64,000 nt of DNA from Cornus controversa (lineage: Eukaryota > Streptophyta > Magnoliopsida > Cornales > Cornaceae): the NCBI GenBank assembly GCA_026545225.1, contig CM048845.1, forward strand, positions 35,697,001 to 35,761,000, read 5' to 3'. Under the pieces are notes generated by a model. It saw only the letters and a list, made by a program, of their open reading frames with translations, was not told the DNA's origin and ran no database searches. Positions 34,391-45,605 of the stretch are shown one piece after another (positions within the stretch are counted from its first letter, which is position 1; each line of letters opens with the position of its first letter). Made by a program: the position numbers and the translations under genes.

Positions 34391-35812
34391 GTGAGCACCA
34401 CTGCGGCTCAGTAGGAATGATCCACCAAATGCATAGATGCATATGAAATCATTAAAATCTATATGACAATTATCCATGCTTTTTACTCATAAACAATCAC
34501 GTTTTGTAAATCATGCGTGATGCTTCACATTCCAATGTATACATACATGAAGCAAAATGAGCAAGTCACAATTAAAATATATACTCACGCCACATAAGTC
34601 CAAAAATCAAATCAAAGGGGCGCTCAAATCAAATCAATAGTAAGGGTCCCATTGGCACCCAAACTCTGCTTACGCTTTTCGATTCACTATTCCGACGGAT
34701 GCGACACCCGCTTGGCCAAGTTTTAGATCTTTCACCCTAGGGATCCATGCCCTTATCTTAATTTCTTACACTCCTGCCCCAAAACTCGTCACATAATGCA
34801 TTTTATCACATAATGCACATATCCCACACAATGAAATGCATTTTATCAAATCAATGCATTTTCTTCCTCAAATCAAACATGTCACAATGTTATTTCACTC
34901 ACCTCATGTTTATGTATTTTTTAAGAAAATCATATCTTTCATGCATCATTCTATAAAAAAACTCAGATTTATGCATTTTCACCAAATGAACACAATTTCA
35001 ACAATTAGCATATATAGTCTCAGTATCAAGTATGCAACACGTATGAGTCTTAATTAGCATGTTAGACATATACATATGCATAAATCATATTTTTATATAT
35101 AAATACATATACACAAAACCCTAAACTCAAAAAATCTCAACTTATCTTTCATGTCACAAATATGTGACCTATATAATCAAAGTAAAGATGAGTCTAGCAC
35201 CCCTACCTCAAATCCTATGCTTTGAATCCAACTTTGAGAAATTCCAACTTTCTCAAATTCACAAAATGGAGACTTTGATCGGTTCAAACCGAACCCCTCA
35301 ACGCCCTCTACACACTTTCCTTCTTCGGGATCTTCCAAATCACACATCAAGTGACCTAGAATCTAGAGAGAAGGGAGAGAGATGAAGTGGTGAATTTAGA
35401 GAGAGATTGAGATCTGTAAATATAAAATATTCCAGACCTTGGGATATTTACTTCACTCCTAGGGGCGCGAAAAGACTGTTTTGTCCCCGGGCCACTTAAC
35501 ATACCCTCCCGACCTCCGAATTAATTCTTGAAAACTCCGTTGGACTCGAAATCACTTCCTTAATACTCTAAACATTTCATTTAATTCATACTCAAAAATA
35601 AAAATTTTCAAAATTTTTCTGGAATTCCCGGACTCACTTAACCTCATCCCGGGGCTCCCATTGACCAAAAAATCAAACTTTTTCAAAAGTTTTCAAAACT
35701 TTCCAAAATCATATTACAACCTTCTAAACATGTTCCCCGCATTCAAAACATATTAAATATCATTTAAAATACATTTAAAGTAATAAATGATGAAACAATA
35801 AAAACTGGCACA
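34390..35812. repeat. Probable gypsy LTR fragment
   Basis: AT-rich sequence with GGGGCGCGAAAAGACTG and CCCGGGGCTCCCATTGACC. The style matches the solo LTR at 53229-62245, whose last part shares a TTGACCAAAAA-TCAAACTT segment. It has no coding and joins directly to inverted integrase coding at about 35812, so at least one edge is a rearrangement. Confidence 0.4.
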
Positions 35813-36003
35813 CCATGAAGTCTAAGGATCTGCTCAATATACAATCTACTAAGAGTATCCACATCAGTAGTCATTTTAATGGAAATAAAATGAGCCACTT
35901 TCGTCAGTCTATCCATGACAACCCAAACTGCGTCGTGACCCTTCCTCGACCTTGGAAGTCCCGTCACAAAGTCCATAGTGTGTGCCATTGGTGGAGTTCG
36001 CAT
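35812..36003 (-). pseudogene. Gypsy integrase core fragment (minus)
   Basis: The open segment reads TMDFVTGLPRSRKGHDAVWV, VMDRLTKVAHFISIK and IEQILRLHGVPV: the first catalytic Asp region of a Tekay-like integrase and the following helix. It ends where the second catalytic Asp would appear. It abuts the opposite-strand fragment at 35982. Confidence 0.8.
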
Positions 36004-36525
36004 ACAATAATAGCTATCAAGCTAGTATTGAGATGGCTCCATTTGAGGCTTTTTATGGTAGACCATGTAGGTCACCTGTTTGTTGGACTATGGTTAGAGA
36101 GACAATTTCTTTGAGACCAGATTTAGTTCGGGAAACTATGGAAAAGATCAAGGTAATTCGGCAGAGATTGCTTACGGCTCAGAGTCGTCAGAAAAGTTAT
36201 GCCAATAGAAGGCAGTGACCTTTGGTATTTGAGGTGGGGGATCATGTCTTTTTGAAGGTCTCACCACGAAGATGTTTGATGAGGTTCGGTTGTAATGGCA
36301 AGCTAGCACCACGATTCATCGGACCATTTGAGATTTTGGATTGGATAGGAGAGGACCCGCGATTTACATCTCAATTTTGGTAGAGTTTTCAGGTAGCACT
36401 TGATACGGACCTTCACTTTAGTACTGCTTTTCATCCTCAGACGTCTGGTCAGTTCGAGCGTACTATACAGATTCTGGAGGATATATTGCGAGCTTGTGTG
36501 CTAGATCTTCGGGTAACAGTTGGAC
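35982..36525 (+). pseudogene. Gypsy integrase fragments, shuffled (plus)
   Basis: First comes the end of the integrase core and the C-terminal part (VEFAYNNSYQASIEMAPFEA, FYGRPCRSPVCW, then FEVGDHVFLKVSPRR up to about 36340). Then, out of order, comes a block that normally precedes it (STAFHPQTSGQFERTIQILE) near 36415-36500. There are stops at about 36216 and 36379. The order shows rearrangement of at least three pieces of one integrase gene. Confidence 0.8.
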
Positions 36526-36612
36526 CCTCCAATCGGTAGTCCAAATCTCCCTTTGTTTACAATATCACAACAATAATATTTATTATAGAATATTTAAAGT
36601 TTGAAACTTAAA

Positions 36613-36822
36613 TCAAAATAATTTCAAAATCTCATCTCGACAAGCTAAGGGAACGAACATCTTTCCTTGAAATTTCATGCTCTCATCTGAATGAACTATC
36701 CATCCTTCCACCACTTTGTCACCCGAAATCCGTGTGCGAATAGCCTCAACCTCACTATCCCTCCTCTGCTCTTCAATCACTCTACTCACAAGAGTTGGTT
36801 GAGCGATAAGAGTAAATAACAC
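36613..36822 (-). pseudogene. Gypsy integrase N-terminal-side fragment (minus)
   Basis: The minus-strand segment SRVIEEQRRDSEVEAIRTRI and MKFQGKMFVPLACRDEILKL matches the linker between RNase H and the integrase zinc-binding region in Tekay-like polyproteins. It is another displaced piece of the same kind of element. Confidence 0.65.
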
Positions 36823-37479
36823 CGCCGGCCCATCATCGAAATTGCAATTCCATTTCTGAGATGTCTTCCATCATCTATTTGTTTTCATATGAATTATTTG
36901 ATCTTACTTATTTTTGTCATTGGTACAGATGTTGGGGACATGATTCTTCAAGTGACAACATTGCCTAGCAGAACCTGGAGATAACACTGGACCTTTTGTG
37001 CTTGCAACATAAAATCCAAAATTTTAATCTTTGTGGAGGTAGCATTATCCTGTATCTCTTGAACTGCATATCAAATATGTGGATGCTTTTTGAAATTAAA
37101 ATAGTGGAGTCTTAGATTAGCTTGTATGCTGGTTTCATCTTCCAATCCCTCTTGCATTACTCTCTTTTTCTTGTTAAATGAAATTCAGCTGTCGAGTTTG
37201 GTAACTGATGCATAGCTTGATAGAGTTGTGATCTTATGATTTGTCCTAACTGATTAGATGCATCTTAAAAGGATGATGTTTGTGACAGTATCCCTTCACC
37301 GTGCAAAATTTTCGCCCTTTTAAGTGACACAGCTATCATGGCATCTTAATTCCTCCAAAAGATTAATTACTCCAAATGGTACTGGCTTGCTATAGAATAT
37401 AACAGTGTTCTAATCTAATGTTGTACCTTGTAGTAGTCAAGCAACAATCTAGTCCTGCCTCAATATTTTAGAATAAATG

Positions 37480-37961
37480 GATGGAAACCAAGTGGTAAGT
37501 TGTGAACAAAATTTACCTTCCACACTTGCAGAATCTTAGTTTGGAAATTAGTGTAAAAGATACAATATGACATTCTCAAGTTTGAATCTGAGACAGCCAA
37601 TGCAGCACATACAAATCATGATTCCACAACCTGCAAGTGATTCCATATTATAAGTAGATAAATCTCTGCACTAAATAATTATTTAGAATGGGTTATTGAA
37701 TCATAATTTAATTCAAATGTTGATAGCAGTTTTGTTGGCCGTGAGTATTTAGAGTTGCCTGTAGTAACAAATTGCTATTCTAAAATTTTGAAGCCTTTAT
37801 TGTTCTTTTCCTGCAAACACCTGTACAATTATCACTCTAAGCTTCCTTCTAAATGACCAGACTGCCCCTCCACGACATCTTATATATAGTCCAACACTTG
37901 AATACTGCTTGGCATCAAGCATCACAATTCACAACACAACTAGAGCGAGAGAGAGAGTAGA
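37480..37961 (+). promoter_or_regulatory. Upstream region of kiwellin copy 1, with TATA box
   Basis: TTATATATAG at 37880-37889 lies about 73 bp before the ATG. The region is homologous to the upstream region of copy 2 (39475-39844 plus 45395-45605), with the TATA box at the same distance. From 36823 to 37480 I see no gene. Confidence 0.65.
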
Positions 37962-38118
37962 ATGAAGAACTTCAGCTTCGGAGCACCACTTCTCATATTG
38001 CTTGTTCTACTTGCTACCCATTTTCCTAGAAGCTGAAGCTCAAGTTTGTAGACCAAGTGGCAAGATTAGGGGTAGGAAACCTCCTCCCGGACAATGCAAC
38101 CAAGAGAATTACTCCGAA
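37962..38118 (+). pseudogene. Kiwellin-like gene, copy 1, truncated and frameshifted
   Basis: The ATG at 37962 starts [19 protein letters not shown], a signal peptide like that of copy 2. A one-base insertion in the CCCATTTTCC stretch (about 38022) shifts the frame; the other frame continues [20 protein letters not shown] and GQCNQEN. Homology to copy 2 ends near 38118, where unrelated sequence follows. Only the secretion signal and the first cysteine region remain of a protein normally near 190 residues, so it is a non-functional tandem duplicate. Confidence 0.85.
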
Positions 38119-39839
38119 AGTTTATGTACATCTTGCCCTAGTGGTCATTCACCTCATTTTTTCGAACTAAATACCCATCTTACAATAACATATTTGTAGT
38201 TAAATGCCAAAATTTCCAACAAATACTCTTTTAAATAAATAAAGTGAGAGAAATTCAGAAGAGGATCACCACAGTGGTATAGAAGCCAAAGCAATTGGGG
38301 AAAAAGTTACCTGTAGAGGGCTGGCTGCAATAAGCACTCCCCATCAACATTCAAGCATGAATGTGACTCAACCATATTTATGATAAATAAAGTAATAAAA
38401 CAAAGATGAGGAACAACAAAAATGACCATGACAGATGATCAGGAATAAGAAGAAGAAAACTCAATTTCATCCAAATTTCAATAACAAACTTATAAAATTA
38501 CATATTCCGTTAACAGAATTAGACAAAAATGAGATCAATGTAATTCTTCAAATAATAGAAGTTTGTGTAATTATAACAAAGCTTATGAGAGATTAATGCA
38601 ATTCATTTTTTTCATTTTTATTTTACACATGAAACAAGCACTTCTTTACATCCCACTACAATTGCATGTTAGAATGGCTCACAATACTTTTGTGATTAGC
38701 TTTGGACCAAAAAGCAGTTTTAGTAAATGATGAGATATTGGAGAAAACTCAAAATTTGCACGAAGTCGGTCACAATACTTTTGTGATTACGGAAGATAAC
38801 AACTAATATTTTCCCATCCTCATTTTCAATTTATATTTCTCCTACAAAGCTTTGGACCAAAAAGCAGTTTTAGTAAATGATGAGATATTGGAGAAAACTG
38901 AAATTTTGCACGAAGTCGGAATCAAATGAGTTGGTCAAAGGTAAAGATAGCGTGATTAGACGATTGGATGGGAACTAAAAGTACGATGATGTACTGTTGC
39001 GGGTACTTTGAATCATGGGACACAGCTACTTGGTATAGACCGATTCACAGCCATTCAGCCACAACAACTTGGATAGAAACTGCTTTTGTGACCGTGTGGA
39101 CGGCAAGCTATGATGGCATTCAGAAACAACACAAGAAAAATAAATAATAATATTCCGCGAATTCTTGCCATCAGAAAAATAAATTGAGCTGAGCACTCAT
39201 AATATTATTTAGTGCTATGTTAAATCACACCCTTTTAATATCACGGCTAAACTAGCTGAAAGTCCCTACTGGTCCCATCAATATCATACTGCTACTAACA
39301 ACCTCCTCACAGTCATAATTTTTTCTATTATTTTTTTCACTATTTAGTTAGAAACACTAAAATTGCTCAACCATGTTCAATTTTTCTCCAATTACATCAA
39401 AATCATATTTGTACTTGAACCAAAAACTTTAATATATAAATATCATGATTAAATGGCATGTGAAGTGATACCTCAGGAATAACATTTGATTAATATAATG
39501 TTACAATTCTAAAGAAACCAACACTTGCAGATTTTAGATTGGAAGTTAGTGTAGAAGATACAAGAATACATCCTTCAAAAGTTACAATCGGACGCAGCCA
39601 ACTAGAGGGTTATCAATGAACAACAAACTATTTAGAGTAAGAAAGATGTGGGCACTTTTTTCCCTCAAGTCATGACACTAAACAAGTTCTTCGCAAAAGA
39701 ATTAATAGTACTATAACAAAATTATTTTTATTATTATTATTCCACATAAAAATTAAAAAACACAATCCCACAACCATTAATGCAAGTAACTTCATATTTT
39801 ATGTACATAAATCTACCGCGAATGATAATTGAGAATGGG
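38119..39839. other. Spacer between kiwellin copies; local duplications, no gene
   Basis: No coding sequence recognised. About 80 bp containing TTTGGACCAAAAAGCAG and TGATGAGATATTGGAGAAAA occur at 38701-38772 and again at 38848-38920. The 39475-39839 part resembles 37530-37700, consistent with a segmental tandem duplication that covered the kiwellin gene and its upstream region. Confidence 0.6.
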
Positions 39840-39844
39840 GTTTT
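39840..39844. repeat. Target-site duplication of the Ty3/gypsy element at 39.8 kb (left)
   Basis: GTTTT, repeated at 45395-45399. The kiwellin copy 1 upstream region (37683-37705) keeps the related uninserted sequence. Confidence 0.85.
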
Positions 39845-40342
39845 TGATGTAGGACAATTGGCTTTGGAGTTTGAAGAAGAGATTGACTGAAAATTGGCAA
39901 AACGCATTGGTCCGAAGAAACGGGCATAACTTTTCGCTCGATTGTCAAAATAACTATTATAATAAGTTTCCTTTATTGTTTTAGTGTTTTCTTTCATTTT
40001 TCGTTTCCTTTGGAAATAGATTTTCTTTTCCTATTAGGATTAGAATTTCTACAAGTTTCCTTTATTGTTTTAGTGTTTTCTTTCCTTTTTTCATTTCCTT
40101 TGGAAATAGATTTTCTTTTCCTGTTAGGATTAGAATTTCTACAAGTTTCCTTTATTTTTAGGTTTCCTAGTCCTGTTAGGATTATGATTTCTCTATTATA
40201 AATATATGTACTGCCATAGGGCAGAGGGTAATCAATTTATCAATAAAGTTTTACTTTGGTTTACAATTAATTGTGCTGGTGGATTCCAATTTTTGTTCTT
40301 AGGGTTTACGCTGGTAACCCCTTATACTTCCGTTCTACGTCA
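39845..40342 (+). repeat. 5' LTR with internal tandem duplication
   Basis: Starts TGATGTAGGACAATTGG and ends CTTCCGTTCTACGTCA. A unit of about 85-90 bp containing TTTCCTTTGGAAATAGATTT is present twice (about 39969-40060 and 40061-40145). The same duplication is in the 3' LTR, so it predates this insertion. The first ~85 bp are the same sequence that encodes the pol C-terminus in the 3' LTR. Confidence 0.95.
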
Positions 40343-40344
40343 AG

Positions 40345-40357
40345 TGGTATCAGAGCC
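40345..40357 (+). promoter_or_regulatory. Primer binding site
   Basis: TGGTATCAGAGCC two bases after the 5' LTR: initiator tRNA-Met type. Confidence 0.9.
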
Positions 40358-40376
40358 TGAGGATTTGCCTTGTACG

Positions 40377-43300
40377 ATGGTCAACAACGAAGACGGAGGA
40401 GTTAACCCTGGCGACGCTGGTCGTAAGGATGCAGATATATGGGAAGTGATTAACAAGCAGCGACAGGCGATGGAGAGGTTGACGGCCACGTTACAACAAC
40501 TGATGGAGCGGCAGCCTAATCCCGACATCCCTATTGGTAACGCTCAAGCCCCTGTCAACAGAGTTAGAGTCGAGGGAGTTGCCCTTGGCTGCCCCGGAGG
40601 TGGACATCCGCCTAGAGTGGCGAGACACGAGCAGTTTGAAGATTTGAGTGATGAAGACTCTGATGAGGACGTTGCAGGTCACCAAAGGATTCGTCAACAA
40701 AATCGAAACCAAAATTAACCTGACTATAGAATACGCGCAGACATACCGCTGTTCCATGGTAAATTGCAAATTGAAGAATTTCTGGACTGGATTTTTGAGG
40801 TTGAGAGGTTTTTTGAGATGACTGAAGTTACGGAGGATCGACAAGTCAAGATGGTGGCGTATAAGTTGAGAAGTGGGGCTGCTGTTTGGTAGGAGAAGTT
40901 GCAAAACGATAGGCGACGACAAGGTAAGGCTCCTATACGAACCTGGAGGAGAATGAAACAACTTCTGATGAGCAGGTTTTTACCTCCAGATTATGAGCAA
41001 TTTATTTTCCAGAATTACCAGAATTGTGTGCAGGGTAATAGGACTGTTGCGGATTATACTGAGGAGTGGACCAAGCTGTCAGTTCGTAACAACCTGAATG
41101 AGATTGAGGGACAGCAGGTTTTCAGATACTTAGCAGGATTGAAGTCTACCATTCGAGACAAAATTGGACTGCAAGTTGTCTGGACAGTGGATGAGGCGCA
41201 AAACATGGCCTTGAAAGCAGAGTTAATGGAGAAGGCATCCAATCGATTTTCCTACTACAAGAAGGACACGGCTGGGACGTCCAATGCAGTTGCAAACAGG
41301 AGCAGATTTCTACCAGGCGATGGGCAGAATTATCAGTCTCAAATAGCTACAGATCAAACTCAAAGGGGTTCGTCTTCTAGTAATAACCATGCTGGGACGC
41401 GTCCAACAGCAGCAGCTATGAAGGAAGCCCCACGGATGGCGCCAAACCCATATGCTAAAAGAGGCGGTTTGAAGTGCTACAGGTGCGGCCAACCAGGCCA
41501 TCGTTCAAATGAATGTCCAGCCAGAAAACCAGTGAATTTCGTGGATATTGGGGAAAACGACGAGGATGTTGAAGAAGGAGTAGGCATTGACGAATTCCTG
41601 GATGGTGCAGAAATTGCGGAGAAACAGGGAGAGCATGTCAACTGTGTGATTCAGCGAGTCATGTGTTCAACGAAGCTGGAGGAGTTCTCACAAAGAAACA
41701 ATATTTTTAAGGCTTGCTGCAGTGTCCAGGGCAAAGTCTGTGATTTAATTGTTGACAGTGGAAGTTGTGAGAATTTTGTGTCTAGAAAATTAGTGGAACA
41801 CCTGAAGCTGCAGGCAAAAAAATATCCAAAGCCGTATGCGATTGGGTGGATTCAGAAGGGGCCTAAAGCGAACGTGACGGAGGTGTGTAAAGTTTCTATT
41901 TCAATCGGGCAGCATTACCGAGATGAGGTGGTCTGCGATGTAGTCGACATGGATGCTAGTCACGTGTTATTGGGATGACCATGGCAGTTTGATGTGGATA
42001 TCACCTACAGGGGGCGCGATAATGTTTGTGTTTATAGTTGGGATGGCAGGAAGATTGCAATGGTTCTGAAGCAGAGTTCCGGTGGTGGCTCAACTAAAGC
42101 CACAGTAGAAGAGCAGTCCTTAGTCTCTTTAGTCACGTCAATAACTGAGTTGGAATCTGAAGTTAAGGAGGCACAGGAGGTACATGTTGTGGTTGTGCGA
42201 GCTCTAGTGATAGAAGGCAAGGAAGAGCAGAGAATTGTGTTACCCGAGGAGGTGCAGTCCTTGTTGACCGAATTCAGTGAGTTGGTGTCTGAAGAGTTAC
42301 CAAATAATCTTCCACCGTTAAGAGATATTCAGCACCATATTGATTTAGTTCCGAGAGCAAGCTTACCAAATTTGCCACACTATCGGATGAGTCCCAAGGA
42401 GAATCAGATTTTACAGGCTAAAGTGGAAGAATTGTTGCAAAAAGGGTTCATTTGAGAGAGCATGAGTCCTTGCGCTGTTCCCGCGTTACTAGTCCCAAAG
42501 AAAGATGGCAGTTGGAGGATGTGTGTTGATAGTCACACGATCAACAAGATAACTGTCAGATACAGCTTTCCAATCCCGAGATTGGATGACATGCTAGATA
42601 TGTTGGAGGGTTCGAAGTTATTCTCAAAGATCGACCTGCGAAGTGGATACCATCAAATTCGAGTCAAACCTGGTGACGAATGGAAGACGGCTTTCAAAAC
42701 AAAGGATGGACTCTACGAGTGGTTGGTTATGCCTTTCGGATTGTCCAACACGCCTAGTACTTTTATGCGGCTTATGAACCAGGTATTGTGACCTTTCATT
42801 GGAAAATATGTAGTCGTCTATTTTGATGACATACTAATTTACAGTCAGAGTGAGAAAGATCATATGGAGCATCTACAAGCTGTGTTAGAGGTGTTGTCCG
42901 AAAATAAGCTGTTTATCAACTTTAAAAAATGTAGTTGGCTGACAGAAAGATTGTTATTCCTTGGGTATGTGGTTAGTTCGGAGGGAATAATGGTTGATGA
43001 TGAAAAGGTGAGAACCATTCGTGATTGGCCTACACCAAAGACAGTAGGAGAGGTGAGGAGTTTCCATGGGTTGGTGACGTTTTATCGTCGATTTATTAGG
43101 GACTTCAGCAGTATTGTGGCTCCTATTACAGAGTGCTTAAAGAAGGGTAAGTTTCAGTGGGGTGAAGATGCCGACACAACTTTTGCAGTCATTAAAGAAA
43201 AACTGTGCACTACTCCTGTTTTGGCTTTACCCAGTTTTGAGAAACTATTTGAGGTGGAGTGTGATGCTAGTGGAAATGGGATTGGAGTAGTTCTGTCACA

Positions 43301-44981
43301 AGAGAAGAGACCAGTGGCATTTTTCAGTGAGAAACTTAGTGATGCACGCCGAAAGTGGAGTACCTATGACCAAGAATTTTATGCTATTGTCCGTGCTCTG
43401 AAGCATTGGGAGCACTATCTGATTCAGCGAGAATTTATTCTTTACACTGATCACCAAGCTTTGAAGTATCTAAACAGTCAGAGGAGTCTAAGTAATATGC
43501 ATGCTCGGTGGGCGACCTATATGCAGAAGTTTCCTTATGTGCTGAAACACAAATCTGGGATTCTGAATAAGGTGGCAGATGCATTAAGTCGACGCGCGAG
43601 TTTACTGATCACTATGCAGCAAGAGATTATTGGGTTTGAGTTCTTGAAAGAGTTGTATTCTAAGGATGAAGATTTCGCTGAGGTATGGGAAAAATGTGGT
43701 CTTAGACAGACAGAGGGAGAATTCCATTTGGTCGAAGGGTACTTGTTCCGTGGTAATCAGTTATGTATTCCTCGGAGCTCTTTGAGGGAGAAGCTGATTC
43801 GAGAGTTACATGGTGGAGGTTTGAGTGGTCACTTGGGGCGTGACAAGACTATCAGTGGGATAGCCGAGCGGTATTACTAGCCTCAGTTAAAATGCGACGT
43901 GGGTAACCTTGTTCGCAAGTGTTATGTTTGTCAGACTTCTAAGGGGCAGGCTCAGAATACAGGTCTTTACATGCCTCTACCTGTACCGAATGCCATATGG
44001 GAGGATTTATCGATGGATTTTGTTTTGGGTCTTCCACGAACTCAGCGTGGAGTAGACTCTGTGTTTGTTGTGGTTGACAGGTTCTCTAAGATGGGACATT
44101 TTATCCCTTGTCGGAAGACATCTGATGCGTCACATGTGGCTCAACTGTTCTTTCGTGAGGTGGTCCGTTTACATGGAGTTCCTCAGTCTATAACCTCTGA
44201 TAGGGATTCGAAATTTCTTAGCCATTTTTGGGTTACGTTGTGGCGGCGGATGGATACTACTCTAAAGTTCAGTAGCACTGCGCACCCGCAGACCGATGGG
44301 CAGACTGAAAATCTGAATTGAACACTGGGGAATTTAATTCGGTGCATTTGTGGTGACAAGCCTAAACAGTGGGATTTAGTTCTGGCACAAGCTGAATTTG
44401 CGTATAACAATGCAGTTCACACTGCTACTGGTAAATCTCCTTTTGTTTTAGTGTATCGACAGCCTCCTAAGCATGCGTTAGACCTGACACGTCTTCCCAA
44501 GGTCACTAGAACAAGTGTTGCTGCTGAGAACCTGGCTGAGCAAGTTCGCAATGTTCAGGCTGAAGTAAAGGCGCGGTTAGAGGAGAAGAATGCGAAGTAT
44601 AAAGCTGCAGCAGATGTGAAAAGACGTGAGAAATTGTTCACTGAGGGTGATCAGGTTATGGTGTTTCTGCGTAAGGAAAGGTTCCCAGTTGGTTCCTATA
44701 ACAAGTTGAAGCCAAGGAAGTATGGGCCGTACAAGGTGATCAAGAAGATCAATGACAACGCCTATGTGATTGACTTGCCTGCTGATATGAACATATCTCG
44801 TACTTTCAATGTAGCTAACCTTTATGAGTTTAGTGATGATGTTCCGCTTTATCCGGATTACAACTCAAGGTCGAGTTCTTCGCAGGTGGGAAAGATTGAT
44901 GTAGGACAATTGGCTTTGGAGTTTGAAGAAGAGATTGACCGAAAATTGGCAAAATGCATTGGTCCGAAGAAACGGGCATAA
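40377..44981 (+). pseudogene. gag-pol polyprotein, one frame interrupted by seven stops
   Basis: The ATG at 40377 lies 20 bp after the primer binding site. Every recognisable domain is in the same frame, with no frameshift across ~1535 codons. In order (approximate residues): gag; zinc knuckle CYRCGQPGHRSNEC (~367); protease LIVDSGSCENF (~458); reverse transcriptase [19 protein letters not shown] and YFDDILIYS (~816); RNase [11 protein letters not shown] and [10 protein letters not shown] (~961); integrase zinc region [10 protein letters not shown]...CYVCQ (~1145-1182); integrase core with [16 protein letters not shown] and DGQTENLN (D ~1214, D ~1275, E ~1311); C-terminal [20 protein letters not shown]. 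Stops at 40716, 40890, 41976, 42453, 42789, 43878 and 44319. The last ~28 codons lie inside the 3' LTR. Confidence 0.9.
44884..44896 (+). promoter_or_regulatory. Polypurine tract
   Basis: AGGTGGGAAAGAT directly before the 3' LTR. It is inside the pol reading frame and also encodes residues of the C-terminus. Confidence 0.6.
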
Positions 44982-45394
44982 CTTTTCGCTCGGTTGTCAA
45001 AATAACTATTATAATAAGTTTCCTTTATTGTTTTAGTGTTTTCTTTCCTTTTTCATTTCCTTTGGAAATAGATTTTCTTTTCCTGTTAGGATTAGAATTT
45101 CTACAAGTTTCCTTTATTGTTTTAGTGTTTTCTTTCCTTTTTTCATTTCCTTTGGAAATAGATTTTCTTTTCCTGTTAGGATTAGAATTTCTACAAGTTT
45201 CCTTTATTTTTAGGTTTCCTAGTCCTGTTAGGATTATGATTTCTCTATTATAAATATATGTACTGCCATAGGGCAGAGGGTAATCAATTTATCAATAAAG
45301 TTTTACTTTGGTTTACAATTAATTGTGCTGGTGGATTCCAGTTTTTGTTCTTGGGGTTTACGCTGGTAACCCCTTATACTTCCGTTCTGCGTCA
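44897..45394 (+). repeat. 3' LTR, encoding the pol C-terminus
   Basis: Matches the 5' LTR. The pol frame runs through the LTR start and stops at 44979-44981 (…GPKKRA stop). The equivalent codons in the 5' LTR carry a CGA to TGA change (GACTGAAAAT against GACCGAAAAT). Confidence 0.95.
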
Positions 45395-45399
45395 GTTTT
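45395..45399. repeat. Target-site duplication (right)
   Basis: GTTTT, matching 39840-39844. Confidence 0.85.
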
Positions 45400-45531
45400 G
45401 AATCATAATTTAACTCAAAAGTCAGATAGCATAAAATTTTGAAGCCTTTATTGTTATTTTCCTTACAAACACAGGTACAATCATCACTCTAATCTTTCTC
45501 CTAAATGACCAGACCGCCCCTCCACCAGATC

Positions 45532-45541
45532 TTATATATAG
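45532..45541 (+). promoter_or_regulatory. TATA box of kiwellin copy 2
   Basis: TTATATATAG, 65 bp before the ATG and conserved in copy 1. Only about 130 bp of original upstream sequence remains between the TATA box and the inserted retrotransposon. Confidence 0.7.
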
Positions 45542-45605
45542 CCCAACACTATAATCCTTCTCGGCATCAAGCCTCACAACACAACACAACCAGAGAGAGA
45601 GCAAA

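Larger units (their letters stand above)
39845..45394 (+). mobile_element. Complete Ty3/gypsy retrotransposon (chromovirus-type), 5550 bp
   Basis: 5' LTR 39845-40342, primer binding site TGGTATCAGAGCC from 40345, a single-frame gag-pol 40377-44981, a purine-rich tract near 44884-44896, 3' LTR 44897-45394, GTTTT duplication. The LTRs are 498 bp each and differ at roughly 8-10 sites, mostly transitions. It inserted about 200 bp upstream of the kiwellin copy 2 start. The integrase C-terminus and the extension of pol into the 3' LTR recall CRM-type chromoviruses; the clade is inferred and I see no classical chromodomain. Confidence 0.93.
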
